Shown here in pieces: positions 37,592 to 38,208 of a stretch of 38,208 bases of DNA. The DNA is taken from the NCBI GenBank assembly GCA_937930555.1, contig CALHCH010000081.1, positions 1-38,208 of the forward strand, in the 5' to 3' direction. The notes beneath the pieces are model-generated. The model did not search any database and had not been told where the DNA came from. It saw only the letters and a list, made by a program, of their open reading frames with translations. This stretch comes from Candidatus Absconditabacterales bacterium. Lineage in GTDB: Bacteria > Patescibacteriota > Gracilibacteria > Absconditabacterales > Absconditicoccaceae. Position 1 is the first letter of the stretch; each line of letters begins with the position of its first letter. A program made the position numbers and the translations under genes.

Positions 37592-38208
37592 ATGAAAAAG
37601 ATCATCTCTCTCGTGATATTTATACTACTCATCCTTTGACTCGGCTATAGCTGGAGAGCATTTCAACATCAGCAGATTTCAGAGCGTTTTGCTCAGCAGG
37701 CCACTCCTCTAGTGCAGCAGATGGAGACATACGATATGCTTGATCTCGACCTCCCCTCTCTCAGAGAGGGGGTAGGGGGAGAGCTATTTTCAAACATAGA
37801 TATCGAGACCAAAAAAGACCCAACTCAGTATATGGCCCAACTCCAGCAAAAATTTCAATCTGCACTGGAGGTATATAACGCCACGTATGGTATATGGTCA
37901 CAGCAATGACTCCCCGTCCAGCTAGATATGTCATCCCTAATCCAGTCACTATCTCTAGAGGAGAAGGTCGCTCAATTGTTTTTGTTTGGATTTGATGGGA
38001 CACAGTTAGATAGTGATACCAAGGAGCGACTCACTACCTACCAGCCAGGTGGGATCATCCTAATGGGCAAAAACATCTCCCCACAACTCTCCACACTCAT
38101 AGATGATCTCCAATCTACTCAGCAAGACCTACCATTGTTTGTCTCCATAGATCAGGAGTGAGGGCTCGTCGCTAGACTAGATGAGACGCTCCCGAGTCAG
38201 TCTCAAGT
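37592..38208 (+). CDS. GH3 family beta-N-acetylhexosaminidase-like protein (partial, 3' end outside window)
   Basis: Probable NagZ-like glycosidase acting on peptidoglycan-type sugars. An N-terminal signal anchor (IISLVIFILLILGLGYSW) points to an extracytoplasmic location. After a linker region the GH3 fold starts: QSLSLEEKVAQLFLFGF, YQPGGIILMGKNI and VSIDQEGGLVARL, the GH3 substrate-binding signature (UGA in the EGG). The catalytic Asp region lies beyond the window. An in-frame palindromic repeat at 37751-37786 encodes LPSLREGVGGEL in the linker, related to the one in argS. Confidence 0.9.
37751..37786. repeat. Palindromic repeat inside the GH3 gene
   Basis: ctcccctctctcagagaggg followed by ggtagggggagagcta. 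Same element as 31903-31937, here read on the plus strand as LPSLREGVGGEL. It adds about 12 residues to the linker without interrupting the frame. Confidence 0.8.

Overview
The window reads as a chromosomal segment of an uncultivated Candidate Phyla Radiation bacterium of the Absconditabacteria (SR1) type, order Absconditabacterales. With the standard code almost every gene is broken by UGA. With UGA read as glycine they become full-length, well-conserved proteins: S11 alone needs 11 UGA glycines, and cyclophilin, ComF, LexA and UvrA also close up. In addition CGA sits where families require tryptophan: the photolyase GWMHNR and WQW motifs, the thioredoxin WCxxC, and a GIY-YIG and an alpha/beta-hydrolase motif. 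UGA=Gly with CGA(/CGG)=Trp is, to my knowledge, NCBI translation table 37. All CDS coordinates below assume only TAA and TAG are stops.

Layout. 1-460: riboflavin synthase (cut by the window edge). 461-1501: about 1 kb without a convincing gene, holding two 176-bp direct repeats and hairpins. 1502-8600: a small plus-strand protein, then a minus-strand efflux operon (AbrB-type regulator, lipoprotein membrane-fusion protein, RND pump) with an SGNH hydrolase between repeats inside it. 8720-15943: a long minus-strand translation cluster (infC, rpmI, rplT, tRNA-Leu, probable rpsU, rplU, infA, rpmJ, rpsM, rpsK, rpsD, rpoA, rplQ, rplM, rpsI). 16044-19640: uvrA, enlarged by an entire serine-hydrolase domain. 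20063-25411: envelope and redox proteins, a DUF2188 protein and lexA with its SOS-type promoter. 25508-28719: CAAX protease, NfeD-like protein and a FecR-like membrane protein. 28830-29843: a candidate non-coding RNA and tRNA genes. 29914-32746: membrane protein, argS and a stand-alone serine hydrolase. 33098-35347: cyclophilin lipoprotein and photolyase. 35404-38208: a GIY-YIG nuclease inside a palindromic repeat, comF, an ORF6N protein, a small unknown protein and the start of a GH3 glycosidase.

Most notable: (i) UvrA carries a complete RBBP9/YdeN-type alpha/beta hydrolase, with Ser/Asp/His triad, inserted before its first zinc module and directly preceded by a 7-nt tandem repeat; (ii) a ~205-nt structured RNA element with compensatory changes occurs twice, each time 56-70 nt upstream of a gene encoding this hydrolase fold (uvrA-hydrolase and the stand-alone hydrolase-argS pair); (iii) sense-codon reassignment of CGA is visible by eye; (iv) a promoter-to-terminator ~295-nt RNA has no ORF; (v) palindromic repeats bracket a GIY-YIG gene and an SGNH gene, and another palindrome lies inside the reading frames of argS and a GH3 enzyme.

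DNA repair (UvrA, photolyase, LexA), translation and envelope functions dominate. Apart from riboflavin synthase, no biosynthetic pathway genes are seen, which fits a reduced, host-dependent lifestyle.
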